NCBI GenBank assembly: GCA_900540885.1
Contig: UQHJ01000007.1
Location: 1-62,847, forward strand
Direction: 5' to 3'
DNA length: 62,847 nt
Origin: an uncultured Prevotella sp.
GTDB lineage: Bacteria > Bacteroidota > Bacteroidia > Bacteroidales > Bacteroidaceae
Made by a program: the position numbers and the translations under genes
Notes under the pieces: generated by a model
The model's database searches: none
Told to the model about the DNA's origin: nothing
Seen by the model: only the letters and a program-made list of their open reading frames with translations
In this document: positions 7,336-15,658 of the stretch, piece by piece
How positions within the stretch are numbered: position 1 is the stretch's first letter
Layout of the letters: each line of letters opens with the position of its first letter

Positions 7336-9915
7336 TTACAATCGTTTGAGTCCAGCGAACTTGAGCAATAGATTCTTGATGCCCACTTGATCAAATTCGA
7401 CGCGCACCTTGGCATTGTCGCCACTGCCTTCTACACTTACGACTTTACCCACGCCAAAGCGGTTGTGACGAACGACTGCACCTTCGGGCCATGCGGCTTG
7501 GGTGGCAGCGTCGGCGGTTGTGTCGGCACCTTTCTTACGTACGACGCCTGTGCTTACGTAGCCGTAAGGCAAGGGGGAGGTGGTGATGTGAGAGGGCGAA
7601 GTTGGAACTTTTTTTGTGTAATTGTGCTTAGCGCTTGAGTGGCGTGAGCGTAACTCGCCGTAGCCTTGATAGCCTGCTTCATAGTCGGTATCGCCTTTGG
7701 CTGTAGTACCACTGTATTCGTTATAAGCAAGTTGGCTATTCTTATATCCCATTGACGAACGGAAGTCGTCTTCTGACTGTCCACCAAAGAAGCTATCGAA
7801 ATCGTTGTTGCGAGTCGCACTGTATCGTTTGGCTTGACGACCGCCACCATACGATGATGCTGATGAGTTTGCACCGTATCTGCCACTACCCCACTTGCTT
7901 TGCTGTGCGTTTGAACTGAAGCTGGGAGCAGAGGATCTTGTGTCCTGACGTTGAATATAGGCTTCGTCTATCTCGTCGAGGAAGGGGCTGGGCTCGGAAA
8001 ACTGTAGCGATCCGTAGCGAAAGCGCGTCTGTGCATAGCTCAAGAAGCAGTATTCCTTGGCACGCGTTACGGCTACGTAGAAGAGGCGACGCTCTTCTTC
8101 CATCTCGTGGGTGCTCATCTTGGCCAATGAGGAGGGGAAGAGGTCTTCTTCCATACCTGTGACGAATACGGCTTGAAACTCAAGGCCTTTGGCTGCGTGA
8201 ATAGTCATGAGCGTGACACGTGGCGTTCCGTCGTCGCGCGTGTCAGCATCGGAGAGGAGCGATACGGTCGAAAGGTATTCGGTGAGCGATACGCGGGTAC
8301 GTCCCTCTTCGTCGCGTGCCTCCTTCTCAAGGGTTTGGATAGAGGCCAAGAGTTCGTCAACGTTCTCTTGGCGAGCCGTATTCTCGGCTGACTTGACAAG
8401 GGTAAGGTCTACACCAATACCGCTGCGACGTATGATGTCGCGCACGAGGTCTGAGGCCGTAACCTTATCTAACTGTACGCGGAACGACTCAATGAGTTCG
8501 CAGAAGATGCTAAGCTTGTTGATTGCCCCCTTGTTAATCTCGACACCATAGGCTAAGGGGTCGTTGGCCACGGTCCACATACTTACGTCATGAGTTGCTG
8601 CCGCCAACTGTACCTTTTGTATCGTTGTAGCTCCGATGCCACGCGCGGGATAGTTGATGATACGACGGAACGACTCTTCGTCGTGAGGATTGGCTATTAA
8701 TCGGCAGTAGGCCAACGTATCTTTTATCTCCTTGCGCTGATAGAAGGACAGGCCACCGTATATGCGATAAGGAACGTTCGCGCCTTGTAATGCCTCTTCG
8801 ATTACACGGCTTTGAGCATTGGTGCGATAGAGTACTGCCACTTCGTTATAGGGCACATCTTTGCGCGCGTGTAGGCGGGTTATGTTGGCTACGATTTTGC
8901 GTGCTTCTTCCTTGTCAGAAGCGGCCGAGAAGAGCGTGATGGGGTCGCCTTCGGCCCCTGCAGAATATACGGTTTTGGGTATTTGGTGTTCGTTGTAGCG
9001 TATGATGCTATTGGCAGCATTGACAATGTTTTGCGTTGAACGATAGTTGCATTCAAGCTTGATAATGCGTGCATTGGGGTATCGCTGCTGGAAGTTGAGT
9101 ATGTTAGAGATGTCGGCACCACGAAAACTATAGATGCTTTGTGCATCGTCGCCCACGACGCAAATGCGTGATTGGGGGTTGGTGAGTAGACTCAGTATCT
9201 GATACTGTGCCATGTTGGTGTCTTGATACTCATCAACGAGGATGTACTGGAAACGTTCGATGTAGCGCTGGCGCACGTCTAAGTGGTCGCGAAGGAGGAG
9301 GTAGGTGTTGAGCAGGAGATCATCAAAGTCCATAGCTCCAGCTGCGCTTAAGCGTTGCTGATAGATGGTATAAATCTTATGTATCTGTGCTACTCCCTCC
9401 GACCTATCGCGACTTATGATAGTGCTTTCGGCTGCATACTGAGCGGGAAGTATGAGGCGGTTTTTGGCCTCTGATATGTGGCCTGCTACAATATTTTGCT
9501 TGTATACCTTTTCGTCTAATCCAAGTTCTTTGGTGATAGCTTTGATGAGTGACTTCGTGTCAGCGCTATCGTAAATGGTGAAGTCCTGTGGGTAGTTGAT
9601 TACCTCGTGTTCTATGCGCAAAAGGCGCGCAAAGATGCTGTGAAACGTGCCACTCCACATACCGCTTAGGCTGATGTCTTGGCATATCTGTGAGATGCGT
9701 AAATTCATTTCGCGTGCGGCCTTGTTGGTAAAGGTGAGCGCGAGTATGTTCCAAGGGTGTATGCCGTGCTGAAGGAGATAGGCTATTTTATAGGTGAGCA
9801 CGCGGGTCTTGCCCGAACCAGCTCCTGCTATAACCAATGAGGGGCCGTCGAGATAGGTGACGGCTTCGTATTGTGATTCATTGAGTTCGGAACGGAAATC
9901 GGTGGGTGTGGACAT
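7336..9915 (-). CDS. uvrD: UvrD/PcrA-type ATP-dependent DNA helicase
   Basis: This is an 859-residue superfamily 1A 3'-5' helicase. All motifs are visible: Walker A GAGSGKTR (31-38), the DEYQDTN Walker B, VVGDDAQSIYSFRGAD, LECNYRST, MTIHAAKGLEFQ and YVAVTRAKE. A Ser/Gly/Tyr-rich linker of about 130 residues leads to a C-terminal Tudor-like RNA-polymerase-interaction domain (VVRHNRFGVGKV near residue 810), as in PcrA. It should act in nucleotide excision and mismatch repair and in removing proteins from DNA. It is the last gene of a minus-strand run, 14 bp after the lipoprotein gene. Confidence 0.96.
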   Translation of the reverse strand: MSTPTDFRSELNESQYEAVTYLDGPSLVIAGAGSGKTRVLTYKIAYLLQHGIHPWNILALTFTNKAAREMNLRISQICQDISLSGMWSGTFHSIFARLLRIEHEVINYPQDFTIYDSADTKSLIKAITKELGLDEKVYKQNIVAGHISEAKNRLILPAQYAAESTIISRDRSEGVAQIHKIYTIYQQRLSAAGAMDFDDLLLNTYLLLRDHLDVRQRYIERFQYILVDEYQDTNMAQYQILSLLTNPQSRICVVGDDAQSIYSFRGADISNILNFQQRYPNARIIKLECNYRSTQNIVNAANSIIRYNEHQIPKTVYSAGAEGDPITLFSAASDKEEARKIVANITRLHARKDVPYNEVAVLYRTNAQSRVIEEALQGANVPYRIYGGLSFYQRKEIKDTLAYCRLIANPHDEESFRRIINYPARGIGATTIQKVQLAAATHDVSMWTVANDPLAYGVEINKGAINKLSIFCELIESFRVQLDKVTASDLVRDIIRRSGIGVDLTLVKSAENTARQENVDELLASIQTLEKEARDEEGRTRVSLTEYLSTVSLLSDADTRDDGTPRVTLMTIHAAKGLEFQAVFVTGMEEDLFPSSLAKMSTHEMEEERRLFYVAVTRAKEYCFLSYAQTRFRYGSLQFSEPSPFLDEIDEAYIQRQDTRSSAPSFSSNAQQSKWGSGRYGANSSASSYGGGRQAKRYSATRNNDFDSFFGGQSEDDFRSSMGYKNSQLAYNEYSGTTAKGDTDYEAGYQGYGELRSRHSSAKHNYTKKVPTSPSHITTSPLPYGYVSTGVVRKKGADTTADAATQAAWPEGAVVRHNRFGVGKVVSVEGSGDNAKVRVEFDQVGIKNLLLKFAGLKRL

Positions 9916-9929
9916 GGGGGGATAATGTG

Positions 9930-10355
9930 CTATTTTCGTTGCTTATCGAATTGTAGTTTTCGCTCGTAGAATTGTACTTTTTGACAAGCTTCTTCGAACG
10001 AGGCGCGTGTGCTTTGCGAACTGTCGTGTTGCATGAGGCTATCGACTCTCGCTAAGTCGAGTTGGGCTTGTCGTAGTTCGACAGAGTCCATGAGCAAAAT
10101 GCCTTGCTGACGGGCCGTAAGGGCAAGGTAGCAATCGTGGCGCATGGCCTCAATACTACTCTTGGCGGCTTGACAGTTGTCTTCTTTTAACTGCTCACGT
10201 GCGGTGGCTAAGCGTTGCTGCGCGATAGTTTCCATTTCAGCACGGTGTGTGCTATATTGTTCACCTTGCTTGTCACTCTGTTTGTTGCACGATATGGGTA
10301 GAAGTGCAGCAGATAGGAGTATGGCTATGGTAAGGAGGTGGTTGATGCTTGGCAT
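9930..10355 (-). CDS. Small coiled-coil lipoprotein, unknown function
   Basis: This is a 141-residue protein with an N-terminal hydrophobic stretch and a lipobox-like ISC (Cys23). The remainder is charged, alanine/glutamine-rich and helical (heptad-like around RLATAREQLKEDN and KVQFYERKLQ), suggesting a periplasmic coiled coil anchored to a membrane. No family was recognised. It lies 14 bp upstream of uvrD on the same strand and is probably cotranscribed, but no functional link is evident. Confidence 0.7.
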   Translation of the reverse strand: MPSINHLLTIAILLSAALLPISCNKQSDKQGEQYSTHRAEMETIAQQRLATAREQLKEDNCQAAKSSIEAMRHDCYLALTARQQGILLMDSVELRQAQLDLARVDSLMQHDSSQSTRASFEEACQKVQFYERKLQFDKQRK

Positions 10356-10391
10356 ATTCAGCGTTTTGTTTTTTATCTGTCAGCTCGTTCT

Positions 10392-10439
10392 GAGGGGTGC
10401 GGTCTAAAAAAAGGTTTGTACTTTTTTAGGACGCCCCTC
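10392..10439. terminator. Strong A/T-flanked hairpin
   Basis: GAGGGGTGCGGTCTAAAAAA (10392-10411) can pair with TTTTTTAGGACGCCCCTC (10422-10439), with two mismatched positions. The A6/T6 tract closes around a 10-nt loop, so both strands present a U-tract. It lies between the GT2 gene stop (10452) and the lipoprotein start (10355) and probably ends the wecA-like/GT2 transcript, in part or in full. Confidence 0.65.
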
Positions 10440-10451
10440 TTTATTTATGCG

Positions 10452-11291
10452 CTACTTTATTTGTTTTAAGAAATACTTGTTGCAGCGGCGGCGCTCACTG
10501 TCAAAGAACCACCCCCACTTATTGAAGAACTTGATAAGCGAACTGATGAATACAAAGAAGAGTTTAGGGTCTTTGCTCGCTCCGTTGCCATAGTCGTGAT
10601 ATACTGATACGAATGGATAGTATAGGGTGCGGAAGTAACGATGAATGCGTCGCGTTATGTCGGTATCTTCAAAGTAAAGGAAGAAACGCTCATCGAAGAG
10701 TCCACAACGCTGTAAGGCCTCCATTCTGAAGGCAGCAAAGCAACTCGAAACGTGACCAACTTCATAGACGCGGTCGTTGCGCATGGGGCGCATTTCGAAG
10801 TGTTGCATCCACCGTTCGTGGTGGGTGGGCATGAGCTTGTATAACTTGCGCTTAATGAGCAAGAAGGGGGTGGGCATGAGCTTGGGCAAATATTGTATGC
10901 GCCCATCGGGATAGTAGACGCGTGGCATCATTTCGCCTACATCGGGATTTTGCTCCATGTAGTCGACCATTGGTGTAACGACGTCTTCGGTAAAAGTAAC
11001 ATCGGGATTGACTACAAAGTGGAATTGACTATGAAGTCGTTCAGCCTGACGAATAGCCCAATTATGCGCTTTGCCAAAGCCCACATTCTCTTGCATGTGC
11101 TTGTAGCGAATGCAAGGGTCGAGTTGTTGCAGTTGTACTGCATCATCGGTGGGCGAATTGTCTATAACGTAGATAACCTTTTCGCCTTTATATCGTAACA
11201 ACGAAGTTATCACCTCTTTGAGTTCGTTAAGAGGTTGTCGATAGACTACGATTGAGAATGTTACTTTGCAAATAGTATATGTTGATGACAT
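10452..11291 (-). CDS. GT2 glycosyltransferase (rhamnosyltransferase-like)
   Basis: This is a 279-residue GT-A fold enzyme with no membrane segments. VTFSIVVYRQPLNEL opens the nucleotide-binding domain, VIDNSPTDD replaces the usual DDGSTD near residue 43, and FVVNPDVTF provides the D-x-D-like site. A late FDERFFLYFEDTDITRR motif is typical of WbbL-type rhamnosyltransferases that add the second sugar to a lipid-linked glycan. It starts 3 bp after the stop of the upstream WecA-like gene, so initiating transferase and second-sugar transferase are probably translated together. The acceptor and donor are inferred. Confidence 0.85.
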   Translation of the reverse strand: MSSTYTICKVTFSIVVYRQPLNELKEVITSLLRYKGEKVIYVIDNSPTDDAVQLQQLDPCIRYKHMQENVGFGKAHNWAIRQAERLHSQFHFVVNPDVTFTEDVVTPMVDYMEQNPDVGEMMPRVYYPDGRIQYLPKLMPTPFLLIKRKLYKLMPTHHERWMQHFEMRPMRNDRVYEVGHVSSCFAAFRMEALQRCGLFDERFFLYFEDTDITRRIHRYFRTLYYPFVSVYHDYGNGASKDPKLFFVFISSLIKFFNKWGWFFDSERRRCNKYFLKQIK

Positions 11292-11294
11292 TGT

Positions 11295-12410
11295 TTATGC
11301 TTGAAGTTGGTGACGCGCTGCACGCTTGTTGAGCCACATGATAAAGAGTGAGAACAGTGCAACGTCTGTTGCTATAATAATAGTTGCCGATGCTTCAGCA
11401 TATAGGAATGTGGCGTTAATGGCACAAAATAGGAGTTGTAAGGTGAGTATGAGCACTAATGATTGGTGCATGGTGAAACCTGCTTGTAAGCACTTGTGGT
11501 GAATGTGCGTCTTGTCTGGGTGAAACATGGGTTTGTGATGTAACAAGCGCACTATTGCCACACGTATGGAGTCAAAGCAGGGGACCAGCACTAACGTGTA
11601 GGGTACGATGAGTGGCAGAGGAGAATGGGCACTGGCTTCGAAGCCAATAAACGTGGGCGACTTAAAGTAGCTGATAGCTAAAAAAGCTATGGCGTAGCCA
11701 AGAGTTAAGCTACCCGTATCGCCCATAAAAGTCTTAGTGCTTCGCTCGACAGATCCAAATAGATTATACAACAGGAAGGCTATAATTGCTCCTGCAAGCC
11801 CTGCGCAATAGAGGGTATAGAAGACTATTTGGTGTTGATAGTACAGCACACCGAATAGTACGATGGCTATTAACGAAAGGCTTGAGGCCAAGCCATCGAT
11901 GCCGTCAATAAGGTTGATAGCATTAACAATGAGTATCGAAACGAATACGGTAAATGGATAGGCTACCCAAATGGGGAGTTCGTATAGACCGAAAAGGCCA
12001 TAAAGATTGTGTATATAAAGTCCACAAAAAGGCAAGAAAAATGATACCACGATTTGTATCATAAACTTAACGCTGGCTCGTAGTCCAAAAAGGTCGTCAA
12101 GCATGCCAATAAGATAGAGGAGAAACATGCCAATAACGATGAGCATCGTCTTGAGCGTTACGGGGATATCTATACCTTGGTCAAAGATGTTGAGTGCAAC
12201 TACCGCGCCAGATACTCCGATGAGCATGGCGGGGGTGAAGAGGGTTCCACCTAAGCGAGGTATCTTGTTATGGTGTACTTTACGTTCGTTAGGTAAATCG
12301 TATATGCCTTTGCGCTTACATAGCTTGAGCAATAGGGGCATTACGCCTACTGTTACGCCAAAGCTCAGCACAAAGGTGATGATTAAATATAGTATCCAAG
12401 AATGATTCAT
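11295..12410 (-). CDS. WecA/TagO-type polyprenyl-phosphate sugar-1-P transferase
   Basis: This is a 371-residue polytopic membrane protein of the MraY/WecA family with about 10-11 hydrophobic helices. The catalytic and Mg-binding motifs are present: MLDDLFGLRA (Asp105-Asp106), NAINLIDGIDGLAS, FMGDTGSLTLGY, and the carbohydrate-recognition loop THIHH near residue 300. It should transfer a HexNAc-1-phosphate from a UDP-sugar to undecaprenyl phosphate at the inner membrane, which is the first step of an O-antigen- or capsule-like glycan. Transcription can start at the repeat-borne promoter 12519-12549. Confidence 0.9.
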   Translation of the reverse strand: MNHSWILYLIITFVLSFGVTVGVMPLLLKLCKRKGIYDLPNERKVHHNKIPRLGGTLFTPAMLIGVSGAVVALNIFDQGIDIPVTLKTMLIVIGMFLLYLIGMLDDLFGLRASVKFMIQIVVSFFLPFCGLYIHNLYGLFGLYELPIWVAYPFTVFVSILIVNAINLIDGIDGLASSLSLIAIVLFGVLYYQHQIVFYTLYCAGLAGAIIAFLLYNLFGSVERSTKTFMGDTGSLTLGYAIAFLAISYFKSPTFIGFEASAHSPLPLIVPYTLVLVPCFDSIRVAIVRLLHHKPMFHPDKTHIHHKCLQAGFTMHQSLVLILTLQLLFCAINATFLYAEASATIIIATDVALFSLFIMWLNKRAARHQLQA

Positions 12411-12518
12411 TACTCAATATTGTAGGTTGATATAGACTTAAACGCTACTATAACATTTTTATTGCAAAAATTTATAACTTTTTTGTTTTAGTATCGTGCG
12501 AATGGTCATTTCAACATG

Positions 12519-12549
12519 CAAAGATAGTGCAAGGCGAGCGCAATGCAAA
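12519..12549 (-). promoter_or_regulatory. Repeat-borne promoter of the wecA-like operon
   Basis: On the minus strand a TTTG -33 box (12546-12549), a 19-bp spacer and a TATCTTTG -7 box (12519-12526) match the Bacteroidetes consensus exactly. The spacer ends in CGCTCGCCTTGCAC. The start codon of the WecA-like gene lies about 110 bp downstream. The same boxes and spacer length occur at 28315-28345 and 34392-34422. Confidence 0.75.
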
Positions 12550-12740
12550 ATGAAAGTCGAAAAACTTTCATTTTCATTGCCGAGCCGCAGCCTATCTTAT
12601 CTAAAGATAGTACAAGGCGAGCGCAAAGCAAAATGAAAGTCGAAAAACTTTCATTTTCACTGCCGAGCCGCAGCCTATCTTATCTAAAGATAGTGCAAGG
12701 CGAGCGCAAAGCCGAGCCGCAGCCTATCTTACTGAAAGGG
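12519..12740. repeat. Tandem 83-bp repeat, 2.6 copies
   Basis: Units start at 12520, 12603 and 12686 (period 83 bp) and are nearly identical. Each runs from AAAGATAG to CCTATCTT, so a unit is an imperfect palindrome, and an inner hairpin ATGAAAGTCGAAAAACTTTCAT forms its tip. The third unit (12686-12735) is shorter because the inner hairpin segment is missing while both outer arms remain. Only the first unit has an intact minus-strand TATCTTTG; in units 2 and 3 the final G is changed. Confidence 0.9.
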
Positions 12741-12755
12741 GGATAGGCCGCCCCA

Positions 12756-13466
12756 TTAGAGCGTAAGGATATCGTCTAATGATGTGATAATGTGTGAGGG
12801 GAGCGTTTCGTCAAACTGTTTAGGTTCCCACTCACTGCCTTTAAACCAAATGGTTTGACAACCAATGGTATGCGCTGGGATGATGTCTTTGCTGAAGCTA
12901 TCGCCTACGGCAATGCACTGCGACGCATCACATTGCGCAACATCTACTCCTAATTGCCAAATGGCGGGGTCGGGCTTGCGTATGCCTACTACTGCACTCT
13001 CAATAATGGAGTCGAAATAATGGTCGATAGCATAAGTTGAGAGCACTTGATGTAGGTTACCATAGAAGTTGGACACCATGATAAAGCGGTGTCCACGTTG
13101 CTTAAGTTGTTCGAGTACTTGTGCTGATTGCTGAACATGCTGACGAGCAAAGTCATCACAATAGGTGGCTAAACGTTGAATGGTTTGTTTTCGGGTGGCG
13201 TCGCTGTCAAACTGTATCAAAAGAAGTGACGTCTCAAGGTAATGCAGTTGTATTGTTATCTTTTTTTGTAGCAAGGTAAAGAAGTTGTCTTCAGGCAATA
13301 TAATTCGTTCCTTAGCTAAAGCTCTTTCGCCTGTAACGTATGCTTCGCGCAGTTGTTCGTCAGCTATTTGATAGCCTATATGATGATAAGCTGCTTTGAA
13401 AACGTAATACCAATGAGTGGCAGCAGTGTCGAGTGTGCCACCATAGTCAAAGAGGAAGGTTGACAT
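12756..13466 (-). CDS. HAD-superfamily hydrolase with atypical motif I
   Basis: This 236-residue protein has a Rossmann-like HAD core with a helical cap. Motif I reads FDYGGTLD (Asp7), motif II MVSNF near residue 134, and motifs III/IV RKPDPAIW and AVGDSFSKDI. Standard HAD phosphatases carry Asp two residues after the nucleophile (DxD); here that residue is Gly9, as in some dehalogenase- and phosphonatase-like members, so the reaction may not be simple phosphomonoester hydrolysis. It is the last gene of the 12.75-18.3 kb minus-strand run, separated from its neighbour by a long hairpin. Confidence 0.85.
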   Translation of the reverse strand: MSTFLFDYGGTLDTAATHWYYVFKAAYHHIGYQIADEQLREAYVTGERALAKERIILPEDNFFTLLQKKITIQLHYLETSLLLIQFDSDATRKQTIQRLATYCDDFARQHVQQSAQVLEQLKQRGHRFIMVSNFYGNLHQVLSTYAIDHYFDSIIESAVVGIRKPDPAIWQLGVDVAQCDASQCIAVGDSFSKDIIPAHTIGCQTIWFKGSEWEPKQFDETLPSHIITSLDDILTL

Positions 13467-13492
13467 GGAAGAAGGGGAGTTTAATAAGTTAT

Positions 13493-13609
13493 GAGTTTAA
13501 TGAGTTTAATAGGTTTAATGAGTTGAAGAATGTCATGCTTCATCACTTATCGTATGATAGTGAGTACGTGTCTAGGAAACTCATTAAACTTATTAAACTC
13601 ATTAAACTC
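13493..13609. terminator. 30-bp inverted repeat made of GTTTAAT units
   Basis: The arm 13493-13522 (GAGTTTAATGAGTTTAATAG...) pairs with 13580-13609 at 29 of 30 positions around a 57-nt loop, and each arm is built from short GAGTTTAAT repeats. It starts 3 bp past the stop of the flippase-like gene and precedes the HAD gene start. It could attenuate transcription from the five upstream genes into the HAD gene, or protect the mRNA 3' end. Confidence 0.65.
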
Positions 13610-13611
13610 TC

Positions 13612-14616
13612 TTAATCGTGCATAATCTTTTTGTTACCAACCTTTACGAGGCTAACACCGATGAATATCCAAACGAGTTCGCGCACACGTGTGTAGAGGC
13701 TGGTAATGATACCTATACCTGGGGCTGTAAGTCCGAGAATTTTGACAATGAGAGAGAGACCGCCCTCGCGTGCTCCTAACTGCATGGGGAGGAAAAAGAG
13801 CAGATTGCCTATCAGAGAAGAGAAAGCCAATACTAAAATGGCATCCCAGAAGCTGAGGTTTACGCCTAATGAGAGAAGAATGAAGTAGTATTCGAGGGCA
13901 TTGATGACACGTGCCACGTATTCGAAGAGCAGTGACTGATAGAAGGCACGCGGCTGCGAGTGGAGGTAGGCAATATTGTCGTCCACCTTTTGCATATCGT
14001 CAGCATGCTTGTCGTAAAACTTACGTGCCCACTTCTTGGCAAAAGGGAGGTGAAGCAAAGGAGTAAAGAGCTTTACGATAACTCCCTTCTTATAACAAAG
14101 ATGAAAGACAAAGAGTACGACTACTAATACAACGGTAAAGATCATGAACAGCGTCCAAAGGAAGGGTGTCATCTTCTCAGTATAAACAATGGCAAAGAGA
14201 ACTGCTGCTGAACTCCACAGACAGATGTGGGAGAGGATGTGCATCATTGAATATAACACTACTGACGACATGGCGCGTGGCACTCCGATGTAGGAACTGA
14301 GTTCCATAACACGATAGGGCCCTCCACCAAAGCCAAAGGGCGTGGTGTAACTAAAGGCAAATCCCGAAACAGTAAGCTTATAAGCGTGACGGAAGGAGAG
14401 ATGTTTGCTGTGTGTGCCACTATTGACGATTATTTGAAATGCCCACGCGTTGAAGGCATATACAAATATCCATACGCCAATTACGGCAGGCAGATAGAGT
14501 CCGGCACGGAGTAAATGGCTATAGAGTTGTGTGTAGTCAACGTCAAAAGTGCAGAGCATTACGATGATAGCCGCTACGCCAAATAATAGGAATAAATTAC
14601 GATAGAGTGGTTTCAC
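13612..14616 (-). CDS. LPG-synthase-TM/flippase-like membrane protein
   Basis: This is a 334-residue protein with about eight hydrophobic segments, of the UPF0104/lysylphosphatidylglycerol-synthase transmembrane family. Its signature is FGFGGGPYRVMELSSYIGVP near residues 91-110, with a second conserved stretch FFLPMQLGAREGG near 274-286. Members of this family without the soluble synthetase domain are thought to flip or transfer lipids or lipid-linked sugars. It lies 18 bp after a CDP-alcohol phosphotransferase gene in the same operon, which suggests it handles that enzyme's lipid product. The substrate is unknown. Confidence 0.85.
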   Translation of the reverse strand: MKPLYRNLFLLFGVAAIIVMLCTFDVDYTQLYSHLLRAGLYLPAVIGVWIFVYAFNAWAFQIIVNSGTHSKHLSFRHAYKLTVSGFAFSYTTPFGFGGGPYRVMELSSYIGVPRAMSSVVLYSMMHILSHICLWSSAAVLFAIVYTEKMTPFLWTLFMIFTVVLVVVLFVFHLCYKKGVIVKLFTPLLHLPFAKKWARKFYDKHADDMQKVDDNIAYLHSQPRAFYQSLLFEYVARVINALEYYFILLSLGVNLSFWDAILVLAFSSLIGNLLFFLPMQLGAREGGLSLIVKILGLTAPGIGIITSLYTRVRELVWIFIGVSLVKVGNKKIMHD

Positions 14617-14634
14617 GTGAATGTTTTGTTTGTT

Positions 14635-15618
14635 TTAGGTTGGGAAGGAGGTAAAAAGGGGGTAATACTTGCCCTGTTGCAACTCTTGCGTTAAACGTTG
14701 GCAAAGGCTTTCGTGCTTGGCACGCATAAAAAGGAATAATAGACCCATTACAACTATTTCGAACACGAAGTAGAGCCAAGGCTGACCTAAGAGCAATACG
14801 ATGTAAAGCACAATGGCACGTGTGTTGAACGTTAGTATGTTAGCATACTTAATTAAGGGAAGGCTTCTCTGACGAAAGGCTTGTGCTAAGGTTGTGGGTA
14901 CGGGGGCATCGCCAAAGCGCTCCATGATTTGCTGACGGAAGGCTTGAAAGTGTGGCGTCATTTGCTCTTGCGAATGGGTGTAGTTGCCATAGAAGTAAAG
15001 AAAAACCAACCACATGCCATCCTCCTTCCAAGAAAGCGACTTTAGCTCCTGACGCAACTTTACAGAATTGTCTAATTCACTACCCGACTTACCTTTAATA
15101 AAGAAAAGGTGAATATTGCGATAGTAGTCGGCCAAAGCGCATTGCTTGCCGTGGAATATGAAACCCGAAAGGGCAGCTAATAGCCATATCCACACACCCC
15201 ACTTTATGGTTGTGAATGGAATGTCGGTGGCTTGGAGACGTAGACAGATAGCAGCGTAAATAGTGAAGAACCATACGTCGCCAGCAAAACCATCGAGTAT
15301 TCTGCCCCAACGCGTCTTCTTACCCGTCATGCGTGCTAACTGTCCATCAGCGCTGTCGTAGAGATTGGCCCAGACTAATAGCAGTATGCCAATAATTGTA
15401 TGCGTAAGGTCGGTAAAGTAGAACATTATACCAGCTGCAGCACCTAAGATAATGCTCAGAATGGTGACTACGTTGGGGTGGATGTTGAAGTGGTTGAAGA
15501 AGCGCGCCCATAGCAATCCTAAGGGGCGCGTGAAGTGTATGTCTAACCATTCTTCGGTATCTTGCGACTTGAAGGTAGATTGTAAACGGGTGGTTGTATT
15601 GCTTTGATTTTCTGACAT
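14635..15618 (-). CDS. CDP-alcohol phosphotransferase, atypical motif spacing
   Basis: This is a 327-residue integral membrane enzyme. The CDP-OH-P motif begins DSADGQLAR (Asp88, Asp91, Gly92, Ala95, Arg96) and continues to Gly105 and Asp109. The last Asp is at 114, four residues after Asp109 where the consensus has three (LDGFAGD). Family members exchange the CMP of a CDP-alcohol for another alcohol, making phosphatidyl or phosphodiester-linked products. The polar N-terminal 30 residues and a cytoplasmic loop of about 100 residues between helices (around 150-245) are also unusual. The genes upstream supply a nucleotidyltransferase and an ATP-grasp protein. Confidence 0.88.
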   Translation of the reverse strand: MSENQSNTTTRLQSTFKSQDTEEWLDIHFTRPLGLLWARFFNHFNIHPNVVTILSIILGAAAGIMFYFTDLTHTIIGILLLVWANLYDSADGQLARMTGKKTRWGRILDGFAGDVWFFTIYAAICLRLQATDIPFTTIKWGVWIWLLAALSGFIFHGKQCALADYYRNIHLFFIKGKSGSELDNSVKLRQELKSLSWKEDGMWLVFLYFYGNYTHSQEQMTPHFQAFRQQIMERFGDAPVPTTLAQAFRQRSLPLIKYANILTFNTRAIVLYIVLLLGQPWLYFVFEIVVMGLLFLFMRAKHESLCQRLTQELQQGKYYPLFTSFPT

Positions 15619-15658
15619 TTTAGTACAAGTAAACTTTTAGCAAATAGGCTATAATGAA

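Noticed and set aside
7554..7886. 110-codon minus-strand ORF in another frame
   Set aside because: It lies inside uvrD over its low-complexity linker; repetitive Ser/Gly/Tyr codons open alternative frames.
12543..12746. 67-codon plus-strand ORF
   Set aside because: It reads through the tandem 83-bp repeats, and its internal repetition mirrors the DNA repeat.
13433..13615. 60-codon plus-strand ORF
   Set aside because: The frame runs across the GTTTAAT hairpin and consists of repeated N-R-F-N/K-L-I units; it is repeat DNA, not a gene.
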